Shown: positions 8,393-17,649, counted from the stretch's first letter. The stretch: DNA of 64,000 nt from Peribacillus simplex NBRC 15720 = DSM 1321 (GCF_002243645.1 NZ_CP017704.1:3428001-3492000), one strand, 5' to 3'. A program made the numbers and translations. Notes: generated by a model not told the origin, from the sequence alone.

Positions 8393-8485
8393 CTTGTTCA
8401 ACTAACAGGTGCTATACTTCAATAACAGGGGTTGCTGAGGCAGCCTTTTTCTTATGGAACTAAAGGAGCAAGTTAGTTCAACAAA
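8393..8485 (+). repeat. Dispersed box-hairpin-box repeat (full copy)
   Basis: A complete unit is present: left box CTAACAGGTGCTATACTTC, hairpin GGTTGCTGAGGCAGCC with TTTTTC, and right box GGAACTAAAGGAGCAAGTTAG. The outer ends form an inverted repeat, TTGTTCAACTAAC on the left against GTTAGTTCAACAA on the right. It begins nine bases past the previous stop codon. Confidence 0.85.
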
Positions 8486-8616
8486 ATTCTGATTTAACTC
8501 AAAAAATACGATTAAAAATGTGGCTTGATTCATACTAATATCTGGAGATTCCAAATATTAGCGTGATACAGTAAATATAAGGGATTTATAGATATCATAA
8601 CGAGGTGGGACGAGAA

Positions 8617-9084
8617 ATGATAAAAGGTCTTTATGAGGCACATTTACCTGTAAGTAATCTTGAAAACTCAATAAAATTTTATAAAAAGTTAGATTTAGAA
8701 ATTGCATATCAAAATGATAAATTAGCTTTCTTCTGGATTGAGAAAGGTAAAAGTTGGCTTGGTCTATGGGAAACGAACCATGTAGAAATCCCGTACCATC
8801 CTTCAATACGACATGTAGCTTTACAAATAGATATAGAGGACATGACATCAGCAAAGGATTGGTTAAATAGTAAAGGAATCGAAATTCGTACAACTTTTGA
8901 CTTAACTGAAGAACAACAACCTTTAGTTCTTGATAACAATCCACAAGCTCACGCAGCTATTTATTTTAATGACCCAGACGGAAATCCTCTTGAATTGATT
9001 GCTCCTTTAAGATTGGACTTTGAGGAATCCTTTGGAGAGATGTCATTAGAGGATTGGTATAGAAGAAATACTGCTCACAACTAA
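8617..9084 (+). CDS. VOC (glyoxalase/bleomycin resistance) family protein
   Basis: The 155-residue product has the paired beta-alpha-beta-beta-beta modules of the vicinal oxygen chelate superfamily. Module 1 holds LYEAHLPVSNLENSIKFYKK with a likely metal ligand His, and module 2 holds HVALQIDIEDM and YFNDPDGNPLELIAPL with a likely ligand Glu. VOC members act as lyases, dioxygenases or drug-binding or thiol-transfer proteins, and the substrate here cannot be named. The frame opens at a GTG (8605), but GAGGTGGGA at 8602-8610 suits the ATG at 8617. It is a single gene between two repeat units. Confidence 0.8.
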   Translation: MIKGLYEAHLPVSNLENSIKFYKKLDLEIAYQNDKLAFFWIEKGKSWLGLWETNHVEIPYHPSIRHVALQIDIEDMTSAKDWLNSKGIEIRTTFDLTEEQQPLVLDNNPQAHAAIYFNDPDGNPLELIAPLRLDFEESFGEMSLEDWYRRNTAHN

Positions 9085-9107
9085 TTTTGCTCTGCTTCGG
9101 TAACGGA

Positions 9108-9237
9108 TTCTTGAGTTTAACAAGAGGGTTGCTGTGGCAATCCTTTTCTTTATGGAACTAACGGGTGCTTTACTTCAAAAAGGGAGCTGTTTCGGCAGCT
9201 CTTTTTCTTATGTAGCTAAAGGCAGGTTGGTTCAACA
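9108..9237 (+). repeat. Dispersed repeat, tandem double copy
   Basis: Two units share a middle box. The order is degenerate left box, hairpin AGGGTTGCTGTGGCAATCC with T tract, box GGAACTAACGGGTGCTTTAC, second hairpin GGGAGCTGTTTCGGCAGCTC with TTTTTC, and right box AGCTAAAGGCAGGTTGGTTC. The layout shows that boxes and hairpins alternate as modules. Confidence 0.8.
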
Positions 9238-9516
9238 GTGCTGTTTGATCTTTGTTCAACAATTGGGCCAGATAATAGAATAACACTTGGAAGTTAATTT
9301 GGATATTTTCAGGAATAAACCTTTTTGCTGCAACTTAAGTATAGACCTTCCCCTCCCCAACTCACTCAATGGAATTCATATTTTCTTATTTTACTAAAGA
9401 AAACCCCAATTTATAAAAATGAATTTAAGTCTTTTTTACTAATTTTCGCAGGAATAATACCTTTTTAGAGCATCTAATAGAAAAAGAAGGTAGAAATAAC
9501 TACAAAATTAAACCAA

Positions 9517-9545
9517 TTGAAATCCAATACAAAGGCAATTAATAT
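9517..9545 (+). promoter_or_regulatory. Promoter of the subtilase gene
   Basis: TTGAAA is followed after exactly 17 bases by TAATAT, a good sigma-A match, about 80 bases before the ATG. The rest of the gene-free stretch 9238-9625 holds two near-identical short direct repeats (CAGGAATAA then ACCTTTTT, at about 9309 and 9450) and nothing else I can name. Confidence 0.55.
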
Positions 9546-9625
9546 TATTATGAGAATATTTTAAATTTTTAGAAAGGGATATTTTTTTCGGAAATCTTCT
9601 ATTTAACTAAGAAAGTAGGGAACAT

Positions 9626-12600
9626 ATGAAAATTCATTCATTCATTAAACGAACAGCGGCGATTACGCTGTCAGCTGGCTTGCTGCTATCATCAGCAAAC
9701 ACGCCTTTCATTCCTTATGCAAATGCAGCGAACATAAAGGCAGAAGACGTCTTGGCTTCGTTGACAAGTGAACAACGAAAAGCGTTAAATAAACTTGAAA
9801 TGACAGATAATGTCGGATTGCAAGGATTTAAAATGGAAGAGTTAAAAAAGGATAAAGAAATCTCGGTCATCGTCCAGTTTAAATCAAAGCCGGGAAAAGT
9901 TGCAGTCTTGGATGCGAATGTAAAAGGAAAGAAGCTTTCTAAAAAACAAGCGGATGATCAAGTAGTAAAGGAACATGCTCAGTTTAATAAAGACATTCAA
10001 TCGATTCTTCCATCTACTAATCTTAGAAGCAAGAAAACAGGTCATAAAATCACTTCTACCTTTAAGACCGTTTATAACGGGGTAGCTATGAAGCTGCCAG
10101 CTAATCAGGTAGAGCAGCTTTTACAATCCGAAGTCGTAAAAGCAGTATATAAAGATGTAGAATTTAAGGTCGATCCGATCGCCATGGGAGAGAAATCAGC
10201 CCCTGGTACATCCGTTGAAAGTATTCCATATTTAAAAATTGACCAGCTGCACAATGAAGGTATTACAGGAAAAGGAATCAAAGTTGGGGTTCTTGATACA
10301 GGGATTGATTACAACCACCCTGATTTGAAGGATGCCTATAAGGGCGGTTACGATTTAGTTGATCAAGATAATGATCCAATGGAGGCAACTTACAAGGATT
10401 GGCAAGCGTCGGGGCAACCAGAATTTAGCTGGTCCGGTTCTTCCTATTATACTTCCCATGGAACACATGTCGCAGGTACCATTGCTGGACAAGGAACGAA
10501 TGCAGAGGTTTCTGTGAAAGGTGTGGCTCCTGATGTGGATTTATATTCGTATCGTGTTCTTGGACCATATGGATCAGGATCATCTGAAGGGGTCATTGCA
10601 GGTATAGAAAAAGCTGTAAACGATGGCATGGATGTTATCAACCTTTCCCTCGGATCGGACATCAATGATCCTTATGATCCAACCAGTACTGCCATTAACT
10701 ATGCTGTCCTTAATGATGTAACAGCAGTTGTAGCAGCTGGAAATGCAGGATCAGATGATTATACATTAGGTTCACCTGGCTCAGCAGCACTTGCTTTGAC
10801 AGTCGGGGCGAGTGATGTGCCGATGGCGGTTTCTACTTTCAATGGGAAAATCGGAAATAAAGATTCGATCGAACTTGTTAGTTTGGCACGCCACTATTCA
10901 GACCAATTAAAGGAATGGGAAGGAAAATCCTATGAGGTAGTGAATGTCGGTTTAGGAAATGGCTCTGATTATTCCGGCAAGGATGTAAAAGGGAAAATTG
11001 CACTTGTGGAACGCGGAGAATTCGCCTTAGCCGAAAAGGTCAGCAATGCGAAACAAAATGGAGCAGCCGCCGTTCTTCTTTATAATAATGTGGAAGGGCA
11101 AATTAATGCCAATCTTGGAGAGTCCGTTGACTTTGTGCCGTCATTTTCTTTAACAAAAGAAGCGGGAGAAAGCATTAAAGCACAGATTCAAGCAGGTGAA
11201 GCGAATTTTACTTTCTCCAAATACGCGGATAAACAAACAGAAGGTGACCACTTAGCGGACTTTAGCTCAAGAGGCCCGGCAAGAGAAACATACGATATGA
11301 AGCCAGAAGTGACGGCACCGGGAGTAAGTGTTCTTTCAACAGTCCCTTCTTATATGGTGGACGCTGAACATCAAGAAAACTATCAATATGCATATTCCAG
11401 ATATTCTGGAACATCTATGGCTACTCCTCATACAGCAGGGATTGCAGCACTCTTGCTTCAAGCGAATCCGCAATTTGAGCCGGAAGATATTAAAGCCGTT
11501 CTAATGAATACGGCAGATCCTCTCAACGGAGACTATAGTGTATTTGAAGTTGGAGCAGGAAGAGTTGATCCATACCAAGCTGTGTATAGTGGAACAAGCT
11601 TCAAAATTAACGATAAAACATTTGTTCCAGGTGCTGAGGAATTAATCAAGGTAAAAGAATTGACGGGCGGACTCAGCTTTGACGTTCACTATGCAGATAA
11701 AAAACTAAATCTAAAAAAATCAATCACTATTGAAAACCATGATAAAGTAAACAAAACTTTCAGTGTATCTGTAACTGAATCGAATGGTTCAAACAGCTTG
11801 AAGGAAAATGGAGTGAAGCTGGATATTCCAAGCAAAATTTCTGTAAAAAGTGAAGACTTCAAAAAAGTAACACCACGTTTGCTTATCCCTAAGAAAGCAA
11901 AGGATGGAATTTACGAAGGCTATATTACATTAACAAACAATGCGAATTCATCAGAGCAGTATCGGATTCCTTTCAGCTTCCGAACAATGGAAGATGGGTT
12001 TAATAAGGTTGAGGTACTAAATCCTGCCTATTCCCCAAGTCATTTAAACCAAGTGGCATGGGATCCTATGCGTACTCCATTTGTATTAGCTGATTTTAAC
12101 CTTCGTGCACCAATGGAAAAAATGGATGTCGTTCTTCAAGATGGCAAAACAGGAAAGGACCTCGGTTTGGTCGGAACAATAAATTTAGATTACGCTTATG
12201 ACAATGTAGATTATGGATTATATGCATTTAATGGAGCTTTTTATGAGTTTACAGGAAACTCAAAACAGCCCATTTCGGAAGAAGCAAGTTATGTGAAAAA
12301 ACCGGGACATTACAAGTTGAAATTCATTGGTACAGGTACTTCCGGGAAGGTTACAACTGAAACGCAGCATTTGCTCATCGATCTCGATGCACCGAGCTTC
12401 AAAAGTTCACTTGATGGAAAGTCTCCATTTATTGAATATAAGCCAGGTCAAGAAACATATCCATTCGACATTCAAATCACAGATCCAACCATTGACGAAC
12501 TAAAGAAATTGGGCGTAAATATCGATCAATCATCGAACTCGATGGTGTATTACTGGGGTCAAGGTGGTTTCCCTTCTACGCCAATTCCAATGGATAAAGA

Positions 12601-13708
12601 AGGAAAGTTTGTCGAAGAAATCGCCCTGGATGAATCCATCCCAGCACTTCAATTCCGCATGAATGGATATGATATGGCAGGAAACAAACCGGCAACAAAG
12701 CAATATTACTTTGTAAAAGAAGGTACACCTGTCGCGTATACTATTGGCGAAAAGTATGAGGTGAAAACAGGCGATACGGTAAAAGCAACGCTATCATTAG
12801 ATAACCTAAACGCAGTGTCAAAGGCGGAATGGAACTTTAATGGTGACGGAGACTTTGACAGAGGTTTAGATAGCGTAGAGTTAGTTGATGCCAAGCTTCA
12901 CAGCAAATTCTCGGACAAAGCCTCTTTAACGATTAAAGACAAGGTCGTTACTGTCCAATTTAATGAAGAGAGTAAAGCATTGGACCATGCAAAAGTCGTT
13001 GAGGTTACGTTAAAGGTTCAGGATGATCAATATACCCTCGGAGCAGCGATTAATCCGATTGTGAGCGTAATGGATGCTAATAATCAGACAAGCAGTGTGT
13101 TAAAATCTGGTTATAGTTGGAAGGTTAACCCTCAATTCTCAATGGCTAGAGGTTATGTCACTCCGCAAGGATTTAAAAATGAAGATGGGACTGTTACAGA
13201 GAAAAGGGATTGGAGCAAGGTTGGCGGTACAGTGAAAATCTTTGATTCAGAAGAAAATGAGTTCGATGCGACATCAACGGTAGAAGAAAATGGACAATAT
13301 GTATTCAACAAGCTGCCGTTAAGCACAAATGCCTTCACGATTGAAATGAAAGTCCCAGGCCACTTTGCCACGAAAGAAAAACTAAATTCTGGTATTGGTT
13401 TTGAGCACAATGGTGAGTTATACGGTCAAAATCGCTGGATACCTGCCCTTGATATTACTGCAGGTGATGTAAACCAAGACAATGTCATTGATGTTCTAGA
13501 TGCGATTGAAATTCAAAATGCATGGAAAACAAAGAAGCGTGCAGCGGATATCACCTTTGATGGAATGGTTGATGCTAAAGATATGAAATATGTTCAAACA
13601 AACTATCTCAAGCAAAATGAGCATGTCGATAATGCTCCAAAACCAAAGAAGAAGTATAAAGGTAAGACATTAGAATCAATTTTAGTTGAGTTGGGAATAC
13701 AGCCATAA
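9626..13708 (+). CDS. Large secreted S8 subtilisin-like protease with PA and dockerin-like domains
   Basis: This is a secreted multidomain serine protease of 1360 residues, comparable to Vpr-type subtilases. A signal peptide ends near NANA (about residue 35) and an I9 propeptide follows (about 70-180). The S8 triad is visible: Asp224 in VLDTGIDYNHPDL, His278 in SHGTHVAG and Ser597 in GTSMATPHTAG. The long gap between His and Ser holds a protease-associated domain (about 415-530). Fn3-like and Ig-like beta domains follow. Near 1280-1330 two dockerin-like calcium loops occur (DVNQDNVIDVLDAIEI and DITFDGMVDAKDM). The basic tail lacks LPXTG, so the enzyme is free or bound through dockerin-like contacts. 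It likely scavenges peptides outside the cell. Confidence 0.92.
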   Translation: MKIHSFIKRTAAITLSAGLLLSSANTPFIPYANAANIKAEDVLASLTSEQRKALNKLEMTDNVGLQGFKMEELKKDKEISVIVQFKSKPGKVAVLDANVKGKKLSKKQADDQVVKEHAQFNKDIQSILPSTNLRSKKTGHKITSTFKTVYNGVAMKLPANQVEQLLQSEVVKAVYKDVEFKVDPIAMGEKSAPGTSVESIPYLKIDQLHNEGITGKGIKVGVLDTGIDYNHPDLKDAYKGGYDLVDQDNDPMEATYKDWQASGQPEFSWSGSSYYTSHGTHVAGTIAGQGTNAEVSVKGVAPDVDLYSYRVLGPYGSGSSEGVIAGIEKAVNDGMDVINLSLGSDINDPYDPTSTAINYAVLNDVTAVVAAGNAGSDDYTLGSPGSAALALTVGASDVPMAVSTFNGKIGNKDSIELVSLARHYSDQLKEWEGKSYEVVNVGLGNGSDYSGKDVKGKIALVERGEFALAEKVSNAKQNGAAAVLLYNNVEGQINANLGESVDFVPSFSLTKEAGESIKAQIQAGEANFTFSKYADKQTEGDHLADFSSRGPARETYDMKPEVTAPGVSVLSTVPSYMVDAEHQENYQYAYSRYSGTSMATPHTAGIAALLLQANPQFEPEDIKAVLMNTADPLNGDYSVFEVGAGRVDPYQAVYSGTSFKINDKTFVPGAEELIKVKELTGGLSFDVHYADKKLNLKKSITIENHDKVNKTFSVSVTESNGSNSLKENGVKLDIPSKISVKSEDFKKVTPRLLIPKKAKDGIYEGYITLTNNANSSEQYRIPFSFRTMEDGFNKVEVLNPAYSPSHLNQVAWDPMRTPFVLADFNLRAPMEKMDVVLQDGKTGKDLGLVGTINLDYAYDNVDYGLYAFNGAFYEFTGNSKQPISEEASYVKKPGHYKLKFIGTGTSGKVTTETQHLLIDLDAPSFKSSLDGKSPFIEYKPGQETYPFDIQITDPTIDELKKLGVNIDQSSNSMVYYWGQGGFPSTPIPMDKEGKFVEEIALDESIPALQFRMNGYDMAGNKPATKQYYFVKEGTPVAYTIGEKYEVKTGDTVKATLSLDNLNAVSKAEWNFNGDGDFDRGLDSVELVDAKLHSKFSDKASLTIKDKVVTVQFNEESKALDHAKVVEVTLKVQDDQYTLGAAINPIVSVMDANNQTSSVLKSGYSWKVNPQFSMARGYVTPQGFKNEDGTVTEKRDWSKVGGTVKIFDSEENEFDATSTVEENGQYVFNKLPLSTNAFTIEMKVPGHFATKEKLNSGIGFEHNGELYGQNRWIPALDITAGDVNQDNVIDVLDAIEIQNAWKTKKRAADITFDGMVDAKDMKYVQTNYLKQNEHVDNAPKPKKKYKGKTLESILVELGIQP

Positions 13709-13715
13709 ATATTAA

Positions 13716-13749
13716 AAAACACGATGAAAGCTTAGCTTCATCGTGTTTT
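13716..13749 (+). terminator. Rho-independent terminator
   Basis: A perfect 13-bp stem (AAAACACGATGAA with its complement) and a short GC-poor loop lie eight bases after the protease stop. The flanking A and T runs make it usable from either side. Confidence 0.9.
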
Positions 13750-14027
13750 AACTTTTAAAGAAAGTATAAAATTTTTCTAAAAGTATTTTTAAAGAAGGAG
13801 AGTATTCCAATAAGGTTGCGTTATTTGAATTTTCTTCAGAATAAAATATTGAGGTAGATTGGGAATTCGTAAAAAAGGGAGACAAGAGTGATTATTGAAA
13901 AAGCTAATAAATAGAGGGAAGCTATCAAAGTAGCCTTGCGCTTTTCTTAATTTTACTAGAATATATAGATTATATATTCATTTTTTTCTATATATAGTAG
14001 ATAAAATTACAATCTAGAGGTGCAGCT

Positions 14028-15275
14028 ATGATTGAGGGGAAACTTATCAAGTTTTATCGTGAAAAAGCAGGGTTGACTCAGGGGCAGCTTTGTGGGGGGA
14101 TTTGTTCGGTTACACATCTTAGTAAGATAGAACGAGGGATAACAGATTACTCAGGGGAAATTACTCACTTATTATCCCAAAGATTGAATATCTGTCTTGA
14201 TGATGAATTTGTGCGGTATCATAATCTTCAAAAGAAACTAAAGTTATGGCACGACACGTTCGTTATGCAACAAAGCAAAGAATCAGAAATTTTAAAAGAT
14301 GAAATCGAAAAAGAAACACTGATTCAATTGCCAGATTTTCAAGTTTTCTATCAATTACTCTCTGCAAGGTATTATTTATCTAATTATCAATTAGAAACAG
14401 CATTATTAATTATTCAAAACCTGCAAAAAAATGAATCATCTTTTTCTCCGCAAGACCGCAATATGTTAAAGAATGTTCTAGGTATGTATTATTTTCACAA
14501 CGGACAGTATCGAGATTGTATTCAAATTTTAACATCGATTGATCAAAGTCAATATAATCATTTTGAATATTATTACCATTTGGCACTAGCCTATCACCTT
14601 ATTCATTCTAATATAATATCGTATTATTATGCAGAGAAAGTCCTTGACTATTTTCAAAAAACGTTAAATGTCATCCGAATAATTGATACAGAGACGATCA
14701 TGTTATTACAATTAAATGCAAAGGAGCTTCATGATTTTGAAGAGACGAAAGAACGTTACGAACAATTAATACGTACCTGTGATACCATTAATGAAATAGA
14801 CCGTAAATCAAAGCTCCTTAATAATCTTGCATTTGAACTTTACAGAAGAAAAAAATACAAAGAAGCATCCGAACTATACACAGAAGCCATGGAACTAATT
14901 GATGAAAAGGTTCCTCATTATTTAACTGCATTAGATGGTTATATTAATACTTGTTATAAAGGAAAACTACTCTCATTCGAGATTTTATTGGAATTAGCAC
15001 ATAAAGGCCTAAGAATAGCAAAATCGACAAAATCGTATAACTGGATTTTTTTTGAATTACACCTTTATCAGCTTAATCATGAAGAAGACGATTACTATCA
15101 TTTTATTGAGACTACAGCCCTTCCTTTTTTTAAAAATATGGGCTTCACCATGTTTATTGAACACTACGAAAAAAAACTCTTCCACTTTTATAACCGAATT
15201 GGTGCCGTTCAAAAAGCATTGGACCTTGCCAACTCTTACATACAAGGCAGAAAGAGCTACTATGATCATGAATAA
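14028..15275 (+). CDS. XRE-family regulator with TPR-like C-terminal domain (RRNPP-like)
   Basis: Residues 1-65 form an HTH_3 domain (KLIKFYREKAGLTQGQLCGGICSVTHLSKIERG), and the remaining 350 residues are helical repeats of tetratricopeptide type (NVLGMYYFHNGQYRDCIQIL, NNLAFELYRRKKYKEASELYTEAMEL). This architecture is that of RRNPP-type regulators such as PlcR, Rgg and AimR, which switch on binding a short peptide, though some relatives have no known peptide. The ribosome binding site AGAGGTG lies eight bases before the ATG. It sits between the exported protease and an exported wall-binding protein, which may be targets. No convincing signal-peptide-bearing pheromone gene is seen next to it. 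Confidence 0.8.
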   Translation: MIEGKLIKFYREKAGLTQGQLCGGICSVTHLSKIERGITDYSGEITHLLSQRLNICLDDEFVRYHNLQKKLKLWHDTFVMQQSKESEILKDEIEKETLIQLPDFQVFYQLLSARYYLSNYQLETALLIIQNLQKNESSFSPQDRNMLKNVLGMYYFHNGQYRDCIQILTSIDQSQYNHFEYYYHLALAYHLIHSNIISYYYAEKVLDYFQKTLNVIRIIDTETIMLLQLNAKELHDFEETKERYEQLIRTCDTINEIDRKSKLLNNLAFELYRRKKYKEASELYTEAMELIDEKVPHYLTALDGYINTCYKGKLLSFEILLELAHKGLRIAKSTKSYNWIFFELHLYQLNHEEDDYYHFIETTALPFFKNMGFTMFIEHYEKKLFHFYNRIGAVQKALDLANSYIQGRKSYYDHE

Positions 15276-15311
15276 GTCTTAATAAAAAAAGATACTCTAT
15301 GCAGATGTTAA

Positions 15312-15431
15312 TGCTGCATAGATTGGATTGAAGCTGAAAGTCAGCGTGAAAAAATAGTCAATCAAAGAAGAATTAAAATTGGAAAAGCAATTAAAAGTTT
15401 ACTTGAAAAATATCGAATAGAAAATATGTAA
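15312..15431 (+). pseudogene. Short orphan coding remnant
   Basis: A 39-codon open frame without a start codon encodes a basic helical peptide (IEAESQREKIVNQRRIKIGK then AIKSLLEKYRIENM). It looks like the C-terminal tail of a lost gene. It lies in the 453-base gap after the XRE/TPR gene. Two tiny frames nearby (15299-15331 and 15458-15493) have no ribosome binding site. The parent family is unknown. Confidence 0.35.
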
Positions 15432-15570
15432 AGCTGATAAGTCCATCAACTTAAAGTATGATGAACTATCAACAATTCGGCTACCTTACCTAGTGATATT
15501 TAGTCAAACAACTGAATTCCATTTATTACATAGATACTTTGTATTAGATAATTAAAAGATAAATAGTGAT

Positions 15571-15617
15571 ATTCAATAAAAGGGCGCTTTTCTGGAAAAT
15601 GGAAAGTGTCTTTTTTA
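15571..15617 (+). repeat. Terminator-like repeat, first copy
   Basis: The sequence ATTCAATAAAAGGGCGCTTTTC followed by AAAGTGTCTTTTTT recurs 876 bases later, beyond the wall-binding protein gene. It can fold as an imperfect hairpin followed by T6. Confidence 0.55.
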
Positions 15618-15728
15618 GTAGAATTAAATATTGAATAAAATAACAAGTTTTTAAATAATTGTAATTAAGCGAATGAGCAGTTTTCTGAAATAATGTAGTA
15701 CGGATTTATATTTAAGGAGGAAATTATT

Positions 15729-16301
15729 ATGAGTTTAAAAAAATCCTTTTTCTGTTTGTCAGCAGCTGGAATCATTGCATTTCAAACTCAACTTCCAACA
15801 ATGACTGAAGCATCAGCGAGTACAAAATCAAATACAAACACCCATGAAATAAAAGCCGCAAGTGAACCTTATCCGGGCCATGTCATAAAGTACGGAGCTC
15901 GAGGATCTGATGTGAGAAAAGTACAAAACCAGCTAAACAAAAACAATGTACCAATCTATGTAGATGGCATATTTGGTCCGACAACCCTTAAGAAAGTCAA
16001 AGGATTTCAAATGCAGAGACATTTGAAAGCTGATGGGATAGTAGGGCCTTCAACTTGGACTGCGCTCTATCATACTGCATTTCCTTATCCGGGCCATGCC
16101 GTTAAAATTGGGGATCAGGGCATAAATGTAACATACATTCAAGCGCGTCTTAATGATGCTGGGGGATCGATTAAAATTGATGGTGTTTTTGGTCCGAACA
16201 CTCAGCTTAAAGTAAAGGATTTTCAGAAAAAATTCGGACTAAAAGTAGATGGAATTGTCGGACCGGAAACCTGGGACATTCTCTTTAATTATGAAGAATA
16301 G
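15729..16301 (+). CDS. Secreted protein with two peptidoglycan-binding domains
   Basis: The 190-residue product has a signal peptide (LKKSFFCLSAAGIIAFQT, cleavage after about residue 30) and a short linker. Two PG_binding_1 domains follow, at about 50-115 (GARGSDVRKVQNQL...VDGIFGPTTLKKVKGFQ...ADGIVGPSTW) and 120-185 (GDQGINVTYIQARL...IDGVFGPNTQ...VDGIVGPETW). The domains bind cell-wall peptidoglycan. No catalytic domain is attached, so the protein is probably a wall-associated accessory or a decoy rather than a hydrolase. The start has an ideal AAGGAGG site. Terminator-like repeats lie on both sides. Confidence 0.85.
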   Translation: MSLKKSFFCLSAAGIIAFQTQLPTMTEASASTKSNTNTHEIKAASEPYPGHVIKYGARGSDVRKVQNQLNKNNVPIYVDGIFGPTTLKKVKGFQMQRHLKADGIVGPSTWTALYHTAFPYPGHAVKIGDQGINVTYIQARLNDAGGSIKIDGVFGPNTQLKVKDFQKKFGLKVDGIVGPETWDILFNYEE

Positions 16302-16446
16302 TCTAAGTTTGGAGAAGACCATCTTTCTTTTTTAGTTTTATAGGAATTAGATAGTGGATAAGAATATGAGGTTAAAATACTTCCAACGGGAAGCTAGATT
16401 CCCCAACAAAAAAAAGATGTTCCGAAAGGAATTATCGAATAAAAGT

Positions 16447-16494
16447 TATTCAATAATCGGGCGCTTTTCTTGAATAAGAAGGCGTCTTTTTGTA
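16447..16494 (+). repeat. Terminator-like repeat, second copy
   Basis: ATTCAATAATCGGGCGCTTTTC with AAGGCGTCTTTTT repeats the element at 15571. The hairpin GGCGCTTTTCTT / AAGAAGGCGTC followed by T5 would terminate the wall-binding protein transcript. Confidence 0.6.
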
Positions 16495-16572
16495 ATGAGT
16501 AAGATTCTAGAACAATACATTTAAGGGATTGGATTATGTTAACATGTATAAGGGATTGTGAAGGTTTCTACT

Positions 16573-16660
16573 TAAACTATAGGGTGCGTTAGCTGAAGAT
16601 CGGAGCGTCTTTAGGGCAGCTTATTCTTATGGAACTAAAGGGGCAGGTTAGTTGAATAAG
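16573..16660 (+). repeat. Dispersed box-hairpin-box repeat (full copy)
   Basis: Left box ATAGGGTGCGTTAGCTGAAG, hairpin region GAGCGTCTTTAGGGCAGC with TTATTC, and right box GGAACTAAAGGGGCAGGTTAG followed by TTGAATAAGG are all present. Confidence 0.85.
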
Positions 16661-16717
16661 GTGATATTTGGATTAAGATAGATATAAGTAGAAAAGTTAA
16701 TAACAAGGGGTGATTTT

Positions 16718-16990
16718 TTGGAGAAAAATATTGGGGATGTAGATTTTTTTTAACAAGTAGTAAAAAGACTTTGCAAAAAAACAATATTTCCCCTCAGAAA
16801 CCTAAATTTGAAATCATCGAGAACGTAATGGTTATTAGCATTAAGAACCATTTAAAAGATGGAGTAGACTTAGATTGTTTTAATATTTTAAACCTTATTT
16901 ACCGAACAATTGGACCTTTAGAATAGAGCTGAACAAACAGTAAATAGAATTATTGAGGCTTATGCAGAGTGTCAAGGCATTTTATTTTGA
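16718..16990 (+). pseudogene. Frameshifted gene of unknown function
   Basis: AAGGGGTGA precedes a TTG start at 16718. After 11 codons the frame hits TAA inside a run of eight T. Adding one T would restore a 57-codon continuation (PKFEIIENVMVISIKNHLKDG and later ILNLIYRTIGPLE). A second frame change near 16922 leads into AEQTVNRIIEAYAECQGILF. Two disruptions in sequence of otherwise coding character indicate a broken gene. The first lies in a homopolymer and could also be slippage or a sequencing error. The family is not recognised. Confidence 0.45.
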
Positions 16991-17172
16991 TTATAGCAAT
17001 GAAATGAATACCATTTGGCGATGAATTATTTTACTAAGTTTTTAATGTTTTTACTGATATATGCAAAGTTAGCAGTACACTAATAAAGTAATAAGGTTTA
17101 CTTCAGTAAAATAAGGTATATTATATTTGTTGAATAGATTCTCTTTAAAGACAAGAAAAGTAGGTGAACAAA

Positions 17173-17322
17173 GTGGGAAAATATCAATTGGATACCAAAG
17201 GTAAGGTAGCTGTGACAAAGTTTCATGAAAAACAGACGCCTGCCAAATTTGATAAAAAGCAGCATCTTGAAAAAATACGTGCGGAGTATTTGAAAAAGAA
17301 GCAAAAACAAACAGATAAATAA
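17173..17322 (+). CDS. Small basic protein, function unknown
   Basis: A 49-codon frame starts at GTG with a TAGGTG site eight bases upstream. The product is highly basic and hydrophilic (GKYQLDTKGKVAVTKFHEKQ then LEKIRAEYLKKKQKQ), with no membrane segment, so it could bind nucleic acid or be a spore protein. A strong bidirectional terminator directly follows, which supports a real transcription unit. No family is recognised. Confidence 0.55.
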   Translation: MGKYQLDTKGKVAVTKFHEKQTPAKFDKKQHLEKIRAEYLKKKQKQTDK

Positions 17323-17330
17323 TATGAATG

Positions 17331-17365
17331 AAAACATAGGAAGACTAAAATCTCCCTATGTTTTT
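17331..17365 (+). terminator. Bidirectional terminator
   Basis: AAAACATAGGAAGA pairs with TCTCCCTATGTTTT across a six-base loop, with one mismatch and T runs on both strands. It serves the small basic protein gene and the convergent - strand gene, whose last codons overlap it. Confidence 0.8.
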
Positions 17366-17622
17366 CTTATTCGAAGTTCTTTTTTCAATTGATGATAGAG
17401 TTTATTATTCCCATAAATTTCAGATTCGGTGACAAAAAACTCGTCATCAGAAATCCATTCCTCACTAAAAATTTCAGTAGCAGAATCAATAGACCAGCCG
17501 TTATTTTGGATACACCAGTAATCTCCAGCAGAAATTTTTAAAACATTTGGATACTCACTTGGCTTAGGTAGCTGAATAAAAAGATAAGTCTCGATCTTTT
17601 CAGCAAGATACTTTCTCAACAC
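17356..17622 (-). CDS. Hypothetical protein
   Basis: An 88-residue acidic product with several Trp, Tyr and Phe (SAGDYWCIQNNGWSIDSATE, IFSEEWISDDEFFV). It has no membrane segment or signal peptide. The start is a GTG with only a weak TGTGGGG sequence upstream, so the N-terminus is uncertain. The 3' end runs into the shared terminator hairpin. I do not recognise the family. Confidence 0.5.
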   Translation of the reverse strand: MLRKYLAEKIETYLFIQLPKPSEYPNVLKISAGDYWCIQNNGWSIDSATEIFSEEWISDDEFFVTESEIYGNNKLYHQLKKELRIRKT

Positions 17623-17649
17623 CCCACACTCAAAGAAAGTCAGGGAATA

